A DNA stretch of 64,000 nt from Candidatus Latescibacterota bacterium. Lineage in GTDB: Bacteria; Latescibacterota; UBA2968; UBA8231. The translations under genes were made by a program, and so were the position numbers. The stretch is taken from positions 1 through 64,000 of the forward strand of contig JAJDUT010000009.1 in assembly GCA_022826515.1 (NCBI GenBank). The letters are read 5' to 3'. Shown in pieces: positions 8,763 through 17,154 of this stretch. Within the stretch, counting starts at the first letter, position 1. Each line of letters starts with the position of its first letter. Below the pieces are notes generated by a model that had not been told where the DNA came from, did not search any database, and saw nothing but the letters and a program-made list of their open reading frames with translations.

Positions 8763-9039
8763 GGTCGCGGTCCCGCAGTTCGGATTTGGCGATAAACGAG
8801 ATAACCGGGAACGCTTCTGTACCCACCTCTGCTAGCTTGGGGCGCAGGTGACGTATCAGGCCAGCGGTCCGCTGAGCGCCGAGGCGGTCCCCGTTGAAGA
8901 TGGCTTTGATAACGAGAATTTCGTCGCCGTATTGATCGAAATCTGGTCTTACCGCAATCAGTTCAAACACGTCACCGCATCGTTCTCTCAAGGTCTCTTC
9001 GATAACGTCTTTGACTTTTGGCGAGGCATGTTCCGTCAT
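8740..9039 (-). CDS. Small partner protein of the HEPN gene, family not recognised
   Basis: A 99-residue protein. The ATG at 9039 follows AAAGGAAC with good spacing; an in-frame ATG at 9072 has no such site. It has an alpha/beta pattern: helix (KVKDVIEETLRER), strand-rich centre (FELIAVRP, EILVIKAIFNGD), helix (RTAGLIRHLRPKL) and strand (FPVISFIAKSEL). The minimal nucleotidyltransferase GSxxxG motif is absent, so it is not a standard MNT antitoxin. The gene order and the 23-bp overlap with the HEPN gene suggest it is the antitoxin or a regulator; that is inference. Confidence 0.6.
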   Translation of the reverse strand: MTEHASPKVKDVIEETLRERCGDVFELIAVRPDFDQYGDEILVIKAIFNGDRLGAQRTAGLIRHLRPKLAEVGTEAFPVISFIAKSELRDRDLETFRSY

Positions 9040-9119
9040 GGCCTGTTCCTTTCGCTTATTTACTATCTCCAATGGCAGTTCAGGTTGGCTATCTCATTGG
9101 AGTTTATCGGCTTGGCCTA

Positions 9120-9160
9120 ATTATATGTATCGCGTTTCACTTTGCCCACAACTTGGGCAA
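9120..9160 (-). promoter_or_regulatory. Candidate promoter and operator of the HEPN pair
   Basis: On the minus strand a TATAAT (-10, plus coordinates 9120-9125) lies about 80 bp upstream of the 99-residue gene. Sixteen bases further upstream is a perfect 7-bp inverted repeat TTGCCCA/TGGGCAA (9142-9160, 5-nt loop) where a -35 or operator would be expected. No good -35 hexamer is visible, which fits a regulated promoter. The remaining 9161-9246 stretch shows nothing recognisable. Confidence 0.35.
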
Positions 9161-9246
9161 TTTCCCACTTGTTTTTTCGCAGCAACTCGATTAATGAAGT
9201 CTCAGACTAAAACAAGGCTTGGCGGCCTAGCTCCGTTCAATTCTTC

Positions 9247-10284
9247 TTATCCGTTCCCGCCCCACGCCAGCGCCTCGGCTTCGGCTGCCGACAGGGTGAG
9301 ATCGGCTTCTGCGGCGGCAGGTTCTTTCCACTCGGCTAGTAGGTCGGCCAACTCGGCGAGGGATGCGGTTGTCAGCAGGCGGCGGCGCAGTTCGGAGGCG
9401 CGGGGTAGGCTCTTGAAGTAGAGCGCGAGGTGCTTGCGCGTCTCGCGGACGCCAGTGCGCTCGCCTTTGTACGCGGCCATCAGGCGTAGCTGCTCAAGCG
9501 CCAAGTCGATGCGTTCTGAAAGGGTTGCGCCGCTGCGGCCGGAAAAGAGCCAGGGATTGGCCAGTGCCGCCCGTCCGACCATGACTGCAGCACAGCCTGT
9601 TTCCCGCTGCATGAGGCGGGCGTCGTCGAGGGTGAGTACATCGCCGTTGCCGATGATGGGTAGGGAGGAGGCTTCGACGGCGCGGCCGATCCAGTGCCAG
9701 TTGGCCCGGCCCTTGTATTTTTGCACGACGGTGCGGGCGTGGATGGCCACTGCTTGGGCACCGGCGTCCTCGCAGCGGCGCACCACTTCGAGGATGTTGA
9801 TGTCCTCTTCGTCCCAGCCTAGGCGCGTCTTGACGATGACCGGAACCGAGACGGCTTGGACCGTGCGCTCGACGGCTTGATAGAGCCGGTCGAGATCGCG
9901 CAAGTAGGCCGCGCCGCAGCCTTTGGCGACGATCTTGGGTACGGAACAGCCGAAGTTGATATCCACCACCTGCGCGCCGCGCCGCTCGAATTCTCGCGCT
10001 CCATTGGCGATCAGGTCGATGTCGTTGCCGTAGATTTGCGCGGCCAGCAGCGAGATGCCGGTGTCGGCGTAGATGGGCGCGTCGGAAAAGTCGAGCATCT
10101 GTATGCTCTTGCGCGAGCGGATGCCGATATCGCGGCAGTTGATGAATTCAACCCCGACCAACTGTGCCCCGAGGCGCGCGCAGATAAGGCGGAAGACCCA
10201 ATTGCTCACCCCGGCCATTGGGGCTAGGGTGAGGATGGGCATATCTTCCTTGAAGGGATTGAGCTGGTGGGGGCCGAGTTGCAC
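9247..10284 (-). CDS. dusB: tRNA-dihydrouridine synthase (DusB-like)
   Basis: A 345-residue FMN TIM-barrel enzyme that reduces uridines in tRNA D-loops. It shows LAPMAGVSNWVFR at the first strand, VDINFGCS with the catalytic Cys (GCS in place of the usual GCP), KTRLGWDE, AVAIHARTVVQKYKG and NGDV with MVGRAALANPWLF phosphate-binding motifs. The GTG at 10284 was chosen because VQLGPHQL matches the normal Dus N-terminus; an ATG at 10242 (MPILTLAPMAG) with AAGGA upstream is the alternative. It lies 4 bp behind the stop of the small TPR gene and is probably co-transcribed with it. Confidence 0.85.
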   Translation of the reverse strand: MQLGPHQLNPFKEDMPILTLAPMAGVSNWVFRLICARLGAQLVGVEFINCRDIGIRSRKSIQMLDFSDAPIYADTGISLLAAQIYGNDIDLIANGAREFERRGAQVVDINFGCSVPKIVAKGCGAAYLRDLDRLYQAVERTVQAVSVPVIVKTRLGWDEEDINILEVVRRCEDAGAQAVAIHARTVVQKYKGRANWHWIGRAVEASSLPIIGNGDVLTLDDARLMQRETGCAAVMVGRAALANPWLFSGRSGATLSERIDLALEQLRLMAAYKGERTGVRETRKHLALYFKSLPRASELRRRLLTTASLAELADLLAEWKEPAAAEADLTLSAAEAEALAWGGNG

Positions 10285-10288
10285 GAGC

Positions 10289-10612
10289 CTACAGTGGGTT
10301 TTCCATTTGCAGCTTGGCGGCGATGGCCTTTTCCCGTTCGGCCTCGGCAATCATGCCTTTGCGCTGGTAGAACATGGACAGGCTAGTGTGGACGAGGAAG
10401 TCGTCGGGGTCGTGCTCAGCGGCCTTTTGCGCCGCGCTGAGGGCTTGGTCGAGGTCGCCCAACTTCTCGTGGCAGTGCGCCATCGCTTGGTAGGCGTCGG
10501 CAAATTGCGGGTCGAGCCCGATGGCTTGGGCTAGATCGTCCAAGGCACCAGCAAAGTCTTGCTGGACGAATTTGTTCATGCCACTCTTGTAGAGGGCCAT
10601 TTTGTCGGTCAT
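10289..10612 (-). CDS. Small TPR-repeat protein
   Basis: A 107-residue soluble protein made almost entirely of three TPR units (ALDDLAQAIGLDPQFADAYQ, CHEKLGDLDQALSAAQKAAEHDPDD, HTSLSMFYQRKGMIAEAE). There is no signal peptide. It is the first gene of a unit with the dihydrouridine synthase. Function beyond protein-protein interaction cannot be said. An in-frame ATG at 10600 is an alternative start. Confidence 0.7.
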   Translation of the reverse strand: MTDKMALYKSGMNKFVQQDFAGALDDLAQAIGLDPQFADAYQAMAHCHEKLGDLDQALSAAQKAAEHDPDDFLVHTSLSMFYQRKGMIAEAEREKAIAAKLQMENPL

Positions 10613-10641
10613 GGTATGGGTCCGCTTAGGGTGGATTGTTG

Positions 10642-10719
10642 ATATAGCAATCCTACATCACTATGATCCGCAGATGGACGCAGAATAGGATGCACAAGAG
10701 GCTCTACAGATTGCTATAT
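10642..10719. repeat. Inverted repeat in a divergent promoter region
   Basis: ATATAGCAATC (10642-10652) is repeated in inverse at 10709-10719 (GATTGCTATAT), symmetric about the 183-bp gap between the divergent TPR and CBM9-like genes. It could be a pair of operator half-sites or simply two related promoter -10 regions. No further feature is visible in this gap. Confidence 0.4.
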
Positions 10720-10795
10720 TGCACATTTCAAAAGTAGCGCAAAGTGATATATTGATGCAATGGCGTCAGACTTGGGAACGAACAAAGGAGGAGCC

Positions 10796-11890
10796 ATGTT
10801 GCACTGGGCTATGTTGGGCGCAGTCTTGCTGGCCTCTGTCGCCGAGGGGCAACCGCGCTTTGACATCGACTACGTAGAAAGCATTGAGCCGCGGGCCTAT
10901 GTGGCGCATCGCACGGCCGGGGCTATCGACATCGACGGCAACCTCGACGAGCCGTCTTGGCAGCGGGCGGATTGGACCGAGCCGTTCGTCGATATTGAGG
11001 GCGAGCGCCGGCCCGTACCGCGCCTACAGACGCGGGCGAAGATGCTGTGGGACGACGAGTATTTATACATCGCCGCTGATTTGGAAGAGCCGCATGTGTG
11101 GGCCACCATTGAGCTGCGCGATGCGACGATCTACCAAGAAAACGACTTCGAGGTTTTTATCGACCCGGACGGCGATACGCACCAATACTACGAGTTTGAG
11201 ATCAATGCCCTCGGCACGGAGTGGGACTTGTTGATGATCAAGCCCTACCGCGACGGCGGCCCCTACATCAGTGCTTGGGACATCGCCGGTCTGCAAACGG
11301 CTGTGCGGGTGTGGGGCAGCATCAATGATCCCAGCGACGAGGATCAGGGCTGGTCGGTGGAGATGGCCTTTCCGTGGGACGTGCTGGCCGAGGCCACGCA
11401 CAAGAAGGTGCCGCCTATGGATGGCGATCAATGGCGGATCAATTTTTCGCGGGTGCAATGGGCCTTGGCCACCGACGTGGGTAAGTACATCAAAGTAGAG
11501 GACCACAGCCCGGACAACTGGGTCTGGTCGCCGCAGGGGTTGGTTAATATGCACTACCCGGAAAAGTGGGGGTTCGTGCAATTTGCCACTGAGGTAGTAG
11601 GGCGGCAAGAGGTGTCCTTTCGCCCGGCAGCCGCCGAGGAGGCCAAGCGCGTTTTGCGCGGGATCTACTACCGCCAACAGAGGTTTCGCCGCGAGCGCGG
11701 CTACTATGCGTCTAGCTTGGACTCGCTCGGCATGGAAGCGCGGGTTTTGCAGCACTTTCGCTGGCCGCCGGTCATCCAAGTGACTGACCACCAGTTTGAG
11801 GCGCAGCTAGAGGAAGCCGTTGATTTGGACGAGGATGGCCAGATCAACCGCTGGCTCATCCGCGCGGACTCGCGCACTTGGCGCGATTAG
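10796..11890 (+). CDS. Exported CBM9-like (DOMON-type) sugar-binding domain protein
   Basis: A 364-residue protein. The ATG at 10796 sits behind AAAGGAGGAG and opens a short signal peptide (MLHWAMLGAVLLASVAEG). Residues about 40-250 have the family 9 carbohydrate-binding-module pattern: IDGNLDEPSWQRADW, ARAKMLWDDEYLYIAADLEEP, ENDFEVFIDPDGDTHQYYEFEINALG and WSVEMAFPWDVL. Such proteins bind sugars or haem at the cell surface. The C-terminal 110 residues are basic and have no recognised family. The gene is followed by the independently promoted superoxide dismutase gene. Confidence 0.75.
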   Translation: MLHWAMLGAVLLASVAEGQPRFDIDYVESIEPRAYVAHRTAGAIDIDGNLDEPSWQRADWTEPFVDIEGERRPVPRLQTRAKMLWDDEYLYIAADLEEPHVWATIELRDATIYQENDFEVFIDPDGDTHQYYEFEINALGTEWDLLMIKPYRDGGPYISAWDIAGLQTAVRVWGSINDPSDEDQGWSVEMAFPWDVLAEATHKKVPPMDGDQWRINFSRVQWALATDVGKYIKVEDHSPDNWVWSPQGLVNMHYPEKWGFVQFATEVVGRQEVSFRPAAAEEAKRVLRGIYYRQQRFRRERGYYASSLDSLGMEARVLQHFRWPPVIQVTDHQFEAQLEEAVDLDEDGQINRWLIRADSRTWRD

Positions 11891-11895
11891 GGCCG

Positions 11896-11924
11896 TTGCC
11901 CCGACCGCGAAATCGCCCTATACT
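11896..11924 (+). promoter_or_regulatory. Sigma70-type promoter of the Ni-superoxide dismutase gene
   Basis: TTGCCC (11896-11901), a 17-bp spacer and TATACT (11919-11924) lie 43 bp upstream of the GTG start, in the short gap behind the CBM9-like gene. Confidence 0.5.
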
Positions 11925-11966
11925 GCCTTGCCCATATCCACGAACCATTTTGTCAAGGAGGCCCTT

Positions 11967-12425
11967 GTGAAGAACGGAAAATTGATACTCCTGCTCGCAT
12001 GTTGTCTTTTGGCCCCAGCCGCGCCGCTGTGGGCGCACTGTGAAATCCCCTGCGGCATTTATGGGGACGAGGCGCGTTTTGCCGCGATTGCGGAAGATCT
12101 GACGACCATTGAGAAGTCCATGACCCAGATCGCAGCACTGGCAGGCCAAAGCGATGCCCAAAGCGCGAATCAGCTAGCGCGATGGGTGGCCAACAAGGAA
12201 GAGCACGCCAACAGAATCCAGCACGTCGTCACCCAGTATTTTATGACGCAGCGGCTCAAGGCGGTGGAAGAAGGAGACGAGGGAAGGGACGCATATACCG
12301 AGAAGCTGGTGCTTTTGCACAAGATGCTCCGGGGGGCCATGAAGTGCAAGCAGACAGTGGATGTGGAGGAGGTGGAGAAGATGCGGACCTTATTACACGA
12401 GTTTAAGCACGCCTATCAAAGCTGA
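11967..12425 (+). CDS. sodN: Exported nickel-dependent superoxide dismutase
   Basis: A 152-residue protein starting at GTG 11967 behind AAGGAG (6-nt spacing). Residues 24-32 read HCEIPCGIY, the nickel hook of Ni-SOD (His1, Cys2, Cys6, Tyr9). A helical bundle follows with the family stretch NKEEHANRIQHVV and QYFMTQRLK. The enzyme dismutates superoxide. Unlike the actinobacterial enzyme, whose leader is removed by SodX, the hook here follows a typical signal peptide ending LWA, so signal-peptidase cleavage after Ala23 would itself free His1. The Glu17 of the Streptomyces enzyme is not obviously kept. No sodX-like gene is nearby. Confidence 0.9.
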   Translation: MKNGKLILLLACCLLAPAAPLWAHCEIPCGIYGDEARFAAIAEDLTTIEKSMTQIAALAGQSDAQSANQLARWVANKEEHANRIQHVVTQYFMTQRLKAVEEGDEGRDAYTEKLVLLHKMLRGAMKCKQTVDVEEVEKMRTLLHEFKHAYQS

Positions 12426-12450
12426 CGCCTGCTCAAGCCGCGCTGATGGA

Positions 12451-12486
12451 AGCCCCGTCTCCCTTTGTGGAGACGGGGCTTTTTTG
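12451..12486 (+). terminator. Rho-independent terminator of sodN
   Basis: A perfect 12-bp stem AGCCCCGTCTCC/GGAGACGGGGCT with a 6-nt loop (12463-12468) is followed by a run of seven T (12480-12486). It lies 25 bp after the sodN stop. Confidence 0.92.
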
Positions 12487-12488
12487 TT

Positions 12489-14354
12489 TCAGCGGAGGAG
12501 GAGGAGCTTGGCGTAGCGCGGGGGAGCGCGTCCGATGCGGAAGCGGACGAAATACGGACCGGTGGCCGCCGAATAGCCGCGTTCGTCGCGGCCATCCCAT
12601 TGCATCTGATGTACACCGGCGTGGAGCGGCGCGTTCACTAGCGTATGCACCCTTTGGCCGTGGACATTGTAGATGGCCACTTGGACGGAGGCGGTTTGGT
12701 TGAGGTGGAAGTGGAGGTGGGTGGTGGTGTTGAAGGGATTGGGCCACACTTGGAGCGAGGATGCAGATATCATTGCCGGCACTTTGGCCGCTGATTCGGA
12801 AGACGCTTCTATGGCGCGTCCGGGTGAGAAGAGCGCCTGAGTCGGCGAGGCGGTTGTATGCGGGACAAACGCGTTGCTATCGGGTGGCGTGCGGACGATA
12901 GACTGGTCGTCGGGCCAAGTAGATTGGGAGACGCTGTCGACTATACTGCCGATTCTGTCGATTAGGTAGATGACTTCGCTAGTATCGGTTAGTCCATTGC
13001 CGATGGTTCCGTCGTCGGTATAGACGGGGACGGTGAATCCCGTTGGGCTACCGCCGCCGAAGAGGACGACGTACGAGCTAGGCCCAATGACAGCATCGCG
13101 TGGGAAACGGAAGTAATCAATTAGGGGTCTAGAGTCACCCAACCGCCAGCCAGCTAAAGAGATGGTATCTGGGCCGGCGTTGTAGAGTTCGATGAATTCG
13201 TCTTCATATTTGTCGCGTTGACCGTCTTGGTTGGCGTCGCCGTCTATACCCGCAGGAGGGTCAGCGAGCACTTCGCTGATGAAAAGAGGATAGGTCAAGA
13301 CGGGCCGCGGTTCTGGGGCGTCTCCAGGAGAGAAAGCAGCCTCGGTCGGCGAGGCGATTTTGTGTGGGACCAGTGCGCTGCTATCGGGTGGCGTGCGGAC
13401 GAGAGATTGGTCGTCGGGCCAAGTAGATTGGAAGAGGAACGCGGCCTCATTGCCATGATCTTCGATCAGGTGAATAGACTCACCCGTGTCGGTTAGTCCA
13501 TTGCCGATGGTTCCATCGTCGGTATAGACGGGGACGGTGAATCCCGACGGACGACCGCCACCGAAGAGGACGACATAGGAGCCGGGTTCAATAATGGCAT
13601 CGCGTGGGAAGCGGAAATAATCGCGTAGGGTTCCTGAGCCACCCAACCGCCAGCCAGCTAAAGAGATGGGAATAGGACCGGCGTTGTAGAGTTCGATGAA
13701 CTCGTCTTTGTGCCGATCGTACTGACCGTCGCGGTTGGCATCGCCGGCCAGTCCTTCAGGCGGGTCGGCGAGCACTTCACTGATGAAGAGAGGGTAATTT
13801 AAGACGGGCTGCGTTTCGGGGCCGTGTCCGGGTGAGAAGGGTTCCTCGATAGGCGAGGCGGTTTTGTGCGGGACATACTCGCCTGCATTGCGGACGATGG
13901 ATTGGTCGTCGGGCCAAGTGGATTGATAGAGGTATGCGACCTCACTGCCGCGCTTGTTGAGCAGGTGGATAGCTTCGCCGGTGTCGGTTAGTCCATCGCC
14001 GATGGTTCCGTCGTCGGTGTAAACGGGGACGGTGAATACTAAAGGGTTGCCTCCGCCGAAGAGGACGACGTACGAGCCGGGTTCGATGACGGCGTCGTCC
14101 GGGAAGCGAAAGTAATTGCTGAGGGAGCCGGAGTCGCCCAAGCGCCAGCCGGCTAAAGAGATGCGCCGTCGGCCGGCGTTGTAGAGTTCGATGAATTCGT
14201 CTTCATGTGGGTCGTACTGCCCATCGCGGTTGGCATCGCCAGCCTGTCCCTCGGGCGGGTCGGCGAGTACTTCGCTGATGACGATGGTGGCTGCGGCAAG
14301 GGATGGGAGCGAGAGTAGTGTCAGTAGGGCGAGGCTGTATCGGAGGTAGAACAT
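12489..14354 (-). CDS. Secreted lamin-tail-domain (LTD) array protein, three repeats, FlgD-like tail
   Basis: A 621-residue protein with a signal peptide (YSLALLTLLSLPSLAAA) and an ATG behind GGGAGGAAT. Three LTD units of about 165 residues begin with ISEVLADPP and share DEFIELYNAG, SLAGWRLGDS, SYVVLFGGG and VYTDDGTIG(D/N)GLTDTGE. Each carries GDANxDGxxD directly after ISEVLADPP, resembling an EF-hand or dockerin calcium loop. The C-terminal 85 residues are a FlgD-like Ig domain (VWPNPFNTTTHLHFHL, IYNVHGQRVHTL, MQWDGRDERG, ending KLLLLR). It is a close paralogue of the eight-repeat protein at 17.4-22.4 kb. It probably acts as a cell-surface structural or adhesion protein. Confidence 0.82.
   Translation of the reverse strand: MFYLRYSLALLTLLSLPSLAAATIVISEVLADPPEGQAGDANRDGQYDPHEDEFIELYNAGRRRISLAGWRLGDSGSLSNYFRFPDDAVIEPGSYVVLFGGGNPLVFTVPVYTDDGTIGDGLTDTGEAIHLLNKRGSEVAYLYQSTWPDDQSIVRNAGEYVPHKTASPIEEPFSPGHGPETQPVLNYPLFISEVLADPPEGLAGDANRDGQYDRHKDEFIELYNAGPIPISLAGWRLGGSGTLRDYFRFPRDAIIEPGSYVVLFGGGRPSGFTVPVYTDDGTIGNGLTDTGESIHLIEDHGNEAAFLFQSTWPDDQSLVRTPPDSSALVPHKIASPTEAAFSPGDAPEPRPVLTYPLFISEVLADPPAGIDGDANQDGQRDKYEDEFIELYNAGPDTISLAGWRLGDSRPLIDYFRFPRDAVIGPSSYVVLFGGGSPTGFTVPVYTDDGTIGNGLTDTSEVIYLIDRIGSIVDSVSQSTWPDDQSIVRTPPDSNAFVPHTTASPTQALFSPGRAIEASSESAAKVPAMISASSLQVWPNPFNTTTHLHFHLNQTASVQVAIYNVHGQRVHTLVNAPLHAGVHQMQWDGRDERGYSAATGPYFVRFRIGRAPPRYAKLLLLR
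12900..14290 (-). repeat. Three tandem LTD-coding repeats
   Basis: The DNA encoding ISEVLADPP recurs near 13263, 13769 and 14266 with roughly 500-bp periodicity and high identity, so the LTD domains arose by tandem duplication. Confidence 0.85.
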
Positions 14355-14403
14355 GGTTATTATTCCTCCCTTGAGTACGTCCTGCCAATATGCAACCGAT
14401 GTG

Positions 14404-14456
14404 GCCGATGCACAACCTGCACGGAGATAAGGTCTCAGCGCAGGCTGTGCATTGGC
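14404..14456. repeat. Large near-perfect stem-loop upstream of the LTD gene
   Basis: Arms of 24 bp (14404-14427 and 14433-14456) pair with only three mismatches and one G-T pair around a 5-nt loop. It sits in the 206-bp gap between the WD40 gene stop (14561) and the LTD gene start (14354). There is no T-run on either side, so it is not a standard terminator. A smaller GCGGC/GCCGC hairpin lies at 14533-14550. The rest of the gap shows nothing. Confidence 0.7.
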
Positions 14457-14560
14457 GTAAAGTACCTCGATAGGCTTGGTCGCTCTTTTCTTTGTGGCGG
14501 CAATACACGTCCGCCGACATCCACACCGTTATGCGGCGATAAGTAGCCGCCGCGCTATGT

Positions 14561-17122
14561 TCACCTCAGCAGGGTAAATTTTTGGGTAAAACGGCCTTGG
14601 GGGGTGCTCAACCGATACAGATAAACGCCGCTGGCTAAATCCGAAGCATCCATCGCTATCGTGTGATAGCCCGCCGCTTGAAACCCCTCGTGCAGAACCG
14701 CCACGCGTTGCCCGCTCAGGGTAAAGACCTCCAAGCGAATGTCAGAGGCAGTAGGCAACGTATAAGAAAGGACCGTCTCGCTGTTAAAGGGGTTGGGGTA
14801 GCTCGGATTGAGCGCCGTCGTGACGGCTGCGTTGCTGGATGCTTCGACGTTGACCTCATATTGCTGCACGACCTCGCCGGTATCGTAGTCGATGAGCAGG
14901 ATCTTTGTTTGTCCTGCTTGGCAGGCTTTTACATGCAGGCTCCAACCATCTCGGCGTCCCCTTGTGGGTCTATCGTTGCCTTCGGCTGGACAGAAGTCTC
15001 TAGTGGGTACCTGTTGGCCACCGGCGACCTCTAGGGCCGGGTCGGAGCCGGGTGGGTTGGCTCTCACCAGCACGCTGTCGAGGTTGGTATGGACGGTAAA
15101 TGTTTTCCACGCCGGATCGTCGGCCGAGAATTCAACCGCAGACGGATCGGGCGTCAGCCGTGCTTGGGGCTCGTCGGCCAAATCATTGCCGATGATTTTG
15201 ATATTGATAAGCGCTGCGTGTCCACTTGACGAGGTAGCCTGCACGGCGAAGGCCTTATCGCCATCGGCTGTCGCGTTGTCCTTGGGCGTCAGGGTAAGCT
15301 GCGCTGCGCCCGTTCGCTGGCCTTTGGCAATGGTGAGGGTTTCTGGAAATGTCGCGTCGAAATCCTCGCCGCGCTGGGCCGGCTTGCCTACTAATGGCGA
15401 GACAATGGCGAGGGTGATCGTCTCGTCCGTCGCAGCGGCTCTATCCAACGTCACGGTCACTGTGATGGTCGTGGCCGTCCCGTCCTCGCGGATCGAATCA
15501 TGGCTTGCGGCGATGCCTTTAAGCTCAACCGCGGTCGTTGGCTGCCCCGCAGTCTCTGGTTGATCCTCGCCAGAGGACTCAAAATCATCCAACTCGCCAT
15601 CTTCCTCACCATCAGCCTCCTCCTCGTCGAAATCGGCCGGTGCTCGACCATTCGCGGTAAAGGTCACCGGCCTCAGTCCCTCCACGGTGGCCGTAACGGT
15701 GTTGGTCCCCGGGTCAGGGCCCAGCGTCAGGGTAGTGCTGGCGTGGCCACTGGCATTGGTGGTGGCGATGGTGGTCGAGAGCGTCCCACCACCGGCGGAG
15801 ACCGAAAAGCGAACGATCTCCCCGGCAAGGGCCGAGCCGTTCTGATCTAATAGGGAGATGACGAATGGCTTGGCCAATGGCTCGCCGGCTTGGCCTCCTT
15901 GACCATCGCCAAAGACTTTGGTCAAGGTATCATCGCCGACCCACTCCGACACATCCTGCAACCAGACCTTTCCTTCAGGGCCATAACCAAGATTTCGAAA
16001 TCCCGCTATGGCGAGCAGGGTACCATCAGGCGAAAACGATAGCGACGCGAGGTCATCATATTCATCTTGCCAGAGGGTAGCAACCCGTTGCCGGCTCGCC
16101 ACATCCCACAGCCAAACTGAGGATGAGAACTCAGCCTCGGAAAATCGATGCTCCGCTATGGCGAGCAGGGTACCTCGATGCTCCGCTATGGCGAGCAGGG
16201 TACCGTCAGGCGAAAACGATAGCGACCTGAAAGAACCTAATTCTTGATATTGGAAGGTGGCAACCTCTTGTCGTTGTCGGCTCGCCACATCCCATAGCCA
16301 AACTGAGGACTCAACCTCCAAGTAGTCCTTACCCTCCACTGCCTTATATTGCTCTCCTATGGTTGCGAGCAGGGTACCATCAGGTGAAAACGATACTGCC
16401 AGGAGCTCATAGGCCTCATGTTGGAGGGTGGCAACCTGTTGTCGGCTCGCCACATCCCATAGCCAAACTGAGGACTCAGTCCCCCCAGGTTGCCATACCA
16501 CGCTAGCGAGCAGGGTGCCATCAGGTGAAAACGATACTGATTCGCTCCGACCGGCCCCATGTTGGAGGGTGGCAACCTCTTGCCGGCTCGCCACATCCCA
16601 CAACAGGGTCTCTCCGTATGTCCCGGTGGCGAGCAAGGTGCCATCAGGCGAAAACGATACTGCCGAGATCCCCGAGAGCCCATAGGCCTCATGTTGGAGG
16701 GTGGCAACCTGTTGTCGGCTCGCCACATCCCATAGCCAAGTCGCATCGCCCCCGGTGGCGAGCAAGGTGCCATCAGGTGAAAACGACAATTCGTTGTTCC
16801 AACTTCCTAACTGGAAGGTGGCAACCTGTTGTCGGCTCGCCACATCCCATAGCCAAACTGAGGACTCAGTCCCCCCAGGTTGCCATACCGCGCTAGCGAG
16901 CAGGGTGCCGTCGGGCGAAAACAATACTGGCTCGATATTCCTTGGGGCGGTGAAAAGTGCGCTACCAGCCGTCGAGGACTGCTGCGCATGGGCCACCGCC
17001 AGCGGCGAGATCGAGAGGCCGATTAATGCGAAAAGAATAGAATAACTTTGGAGTAAAAAGCGCAGGCATCGGCTGCGAAGAGTTCCGCAAGCAGACGACA
17101 CCCAAGGATACGTCCGGTTCAT
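14561..17122 (-). CDS. Secreted WD40 beta-propeller protein with Big_1, Calx-beta-like and FlgD-like domains
   Basis: An 853-residue protein; the ATG at 17122 follows AAGGAG and leads to a signal peptide ending PLAVAHA. Roughly residues 65-395 are WD40 repeats (VSFSPDGTLLATG, VWLWDVASRQQVATLQH). A bacterial Ig-like domain 1 follows (DQNGSALAGEIVRFSV, TLTLGPDPGTNTVTATVEG), then an acidic linker (FDEEEADGEEDGELDDFE). Next is a Calx-beta-like domain (TITVTVTLDRAAATDETITL, AKGQRTGAAQLTL). The C-terminus is a FlgD-like sorting domain (SYPNPFNSETVLSYTL, LSGQRVAVL, ending KFTLLR). It is probably displayed on the cell surface. A 30-bp in-frame duplication in the propeller suggests recent slippage. 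Confidence 0.82.
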   Translation of the reverse strand: MNRTYPWVSSACGTLRSRCLRFLLQSYSILFALIGLSISPLAVAHAQQSSTAGSALFTAPRNIEPVLFSPDGTLLASAVWQPGGTESSVWLWDVASRQQVATFQLGSWNNELSFSPDGTLLATGGDATWLWDVASRQQVATLQHEAYGLSGISAVSFSPDGTLLATGTYGETLLWDVASRQEVATLQHGAGRSESVSFSPDGTLLASVVWQPGGTESSVWLWDVASRQQVATLQHEAYELLAVSFSPDGTLLATIGEQYKAVEGKDYLEVESSVWLWDVASRQRQEVATFQYQELGSFRSLSFSPDGTLLAIAEHRGTLLAIAEHRFSEAEFSSSVWLWDVASRQRVATLWQDEYDDLASLSFSPDGTLLAIAGFRNLGYGPEGKVWLQDVSEWVGDDTLTKVFGDGQGGQAGEPLAKPFVISLLDQNGSALAGEIVRFSVSAGGGTLSTTIATTNASGHASTTLTLGPDPGTNTVTATVEGLRPVTFTANGRAPADFDEEEADGEEDGELDDFESSGEDQPETAGQPTTAVELKGIAASHDSIREDGTATTITVTVTLDRAAATDETITLAIVSPLVGKPAQRGEDFDATFPETLTIAKGQRTGAAQLTLTPKDNATADGDKAFAVQATSSSGHAALINIKIIGNDLADEPQARLTPDPSAVEFSADDPAWKTFTVHTNLDSVLVRANPPGSDPALEVAGGQQVPTRDFCPAEGNDRPTRGRRDGWSLHVKACQAGQTKILLIDYDTGEVVQQYEVNVEASSNAAVTTALNPSYPNPFNSETVLSYTLPTASDIRLEVFTLSGQRVAVLHEGFQAAGYHTIAMDASDLASGVYLYRLSTPQGRFTQKFTLLR
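16145..16204. repeat. Perfect 30-bp tandem duplication in the WD40 gene
   Basis: Two identical 30-bp units (16145-16174 and 16175-16204) encode GTLLAIAEHR twice within one propeller blade. Identity is complete, so the duplication is recent. Confidence 0.92.
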
Positions 17123-17154
17123 TCCCACATCTCCTTGTGTGAGGTTGACATTGT

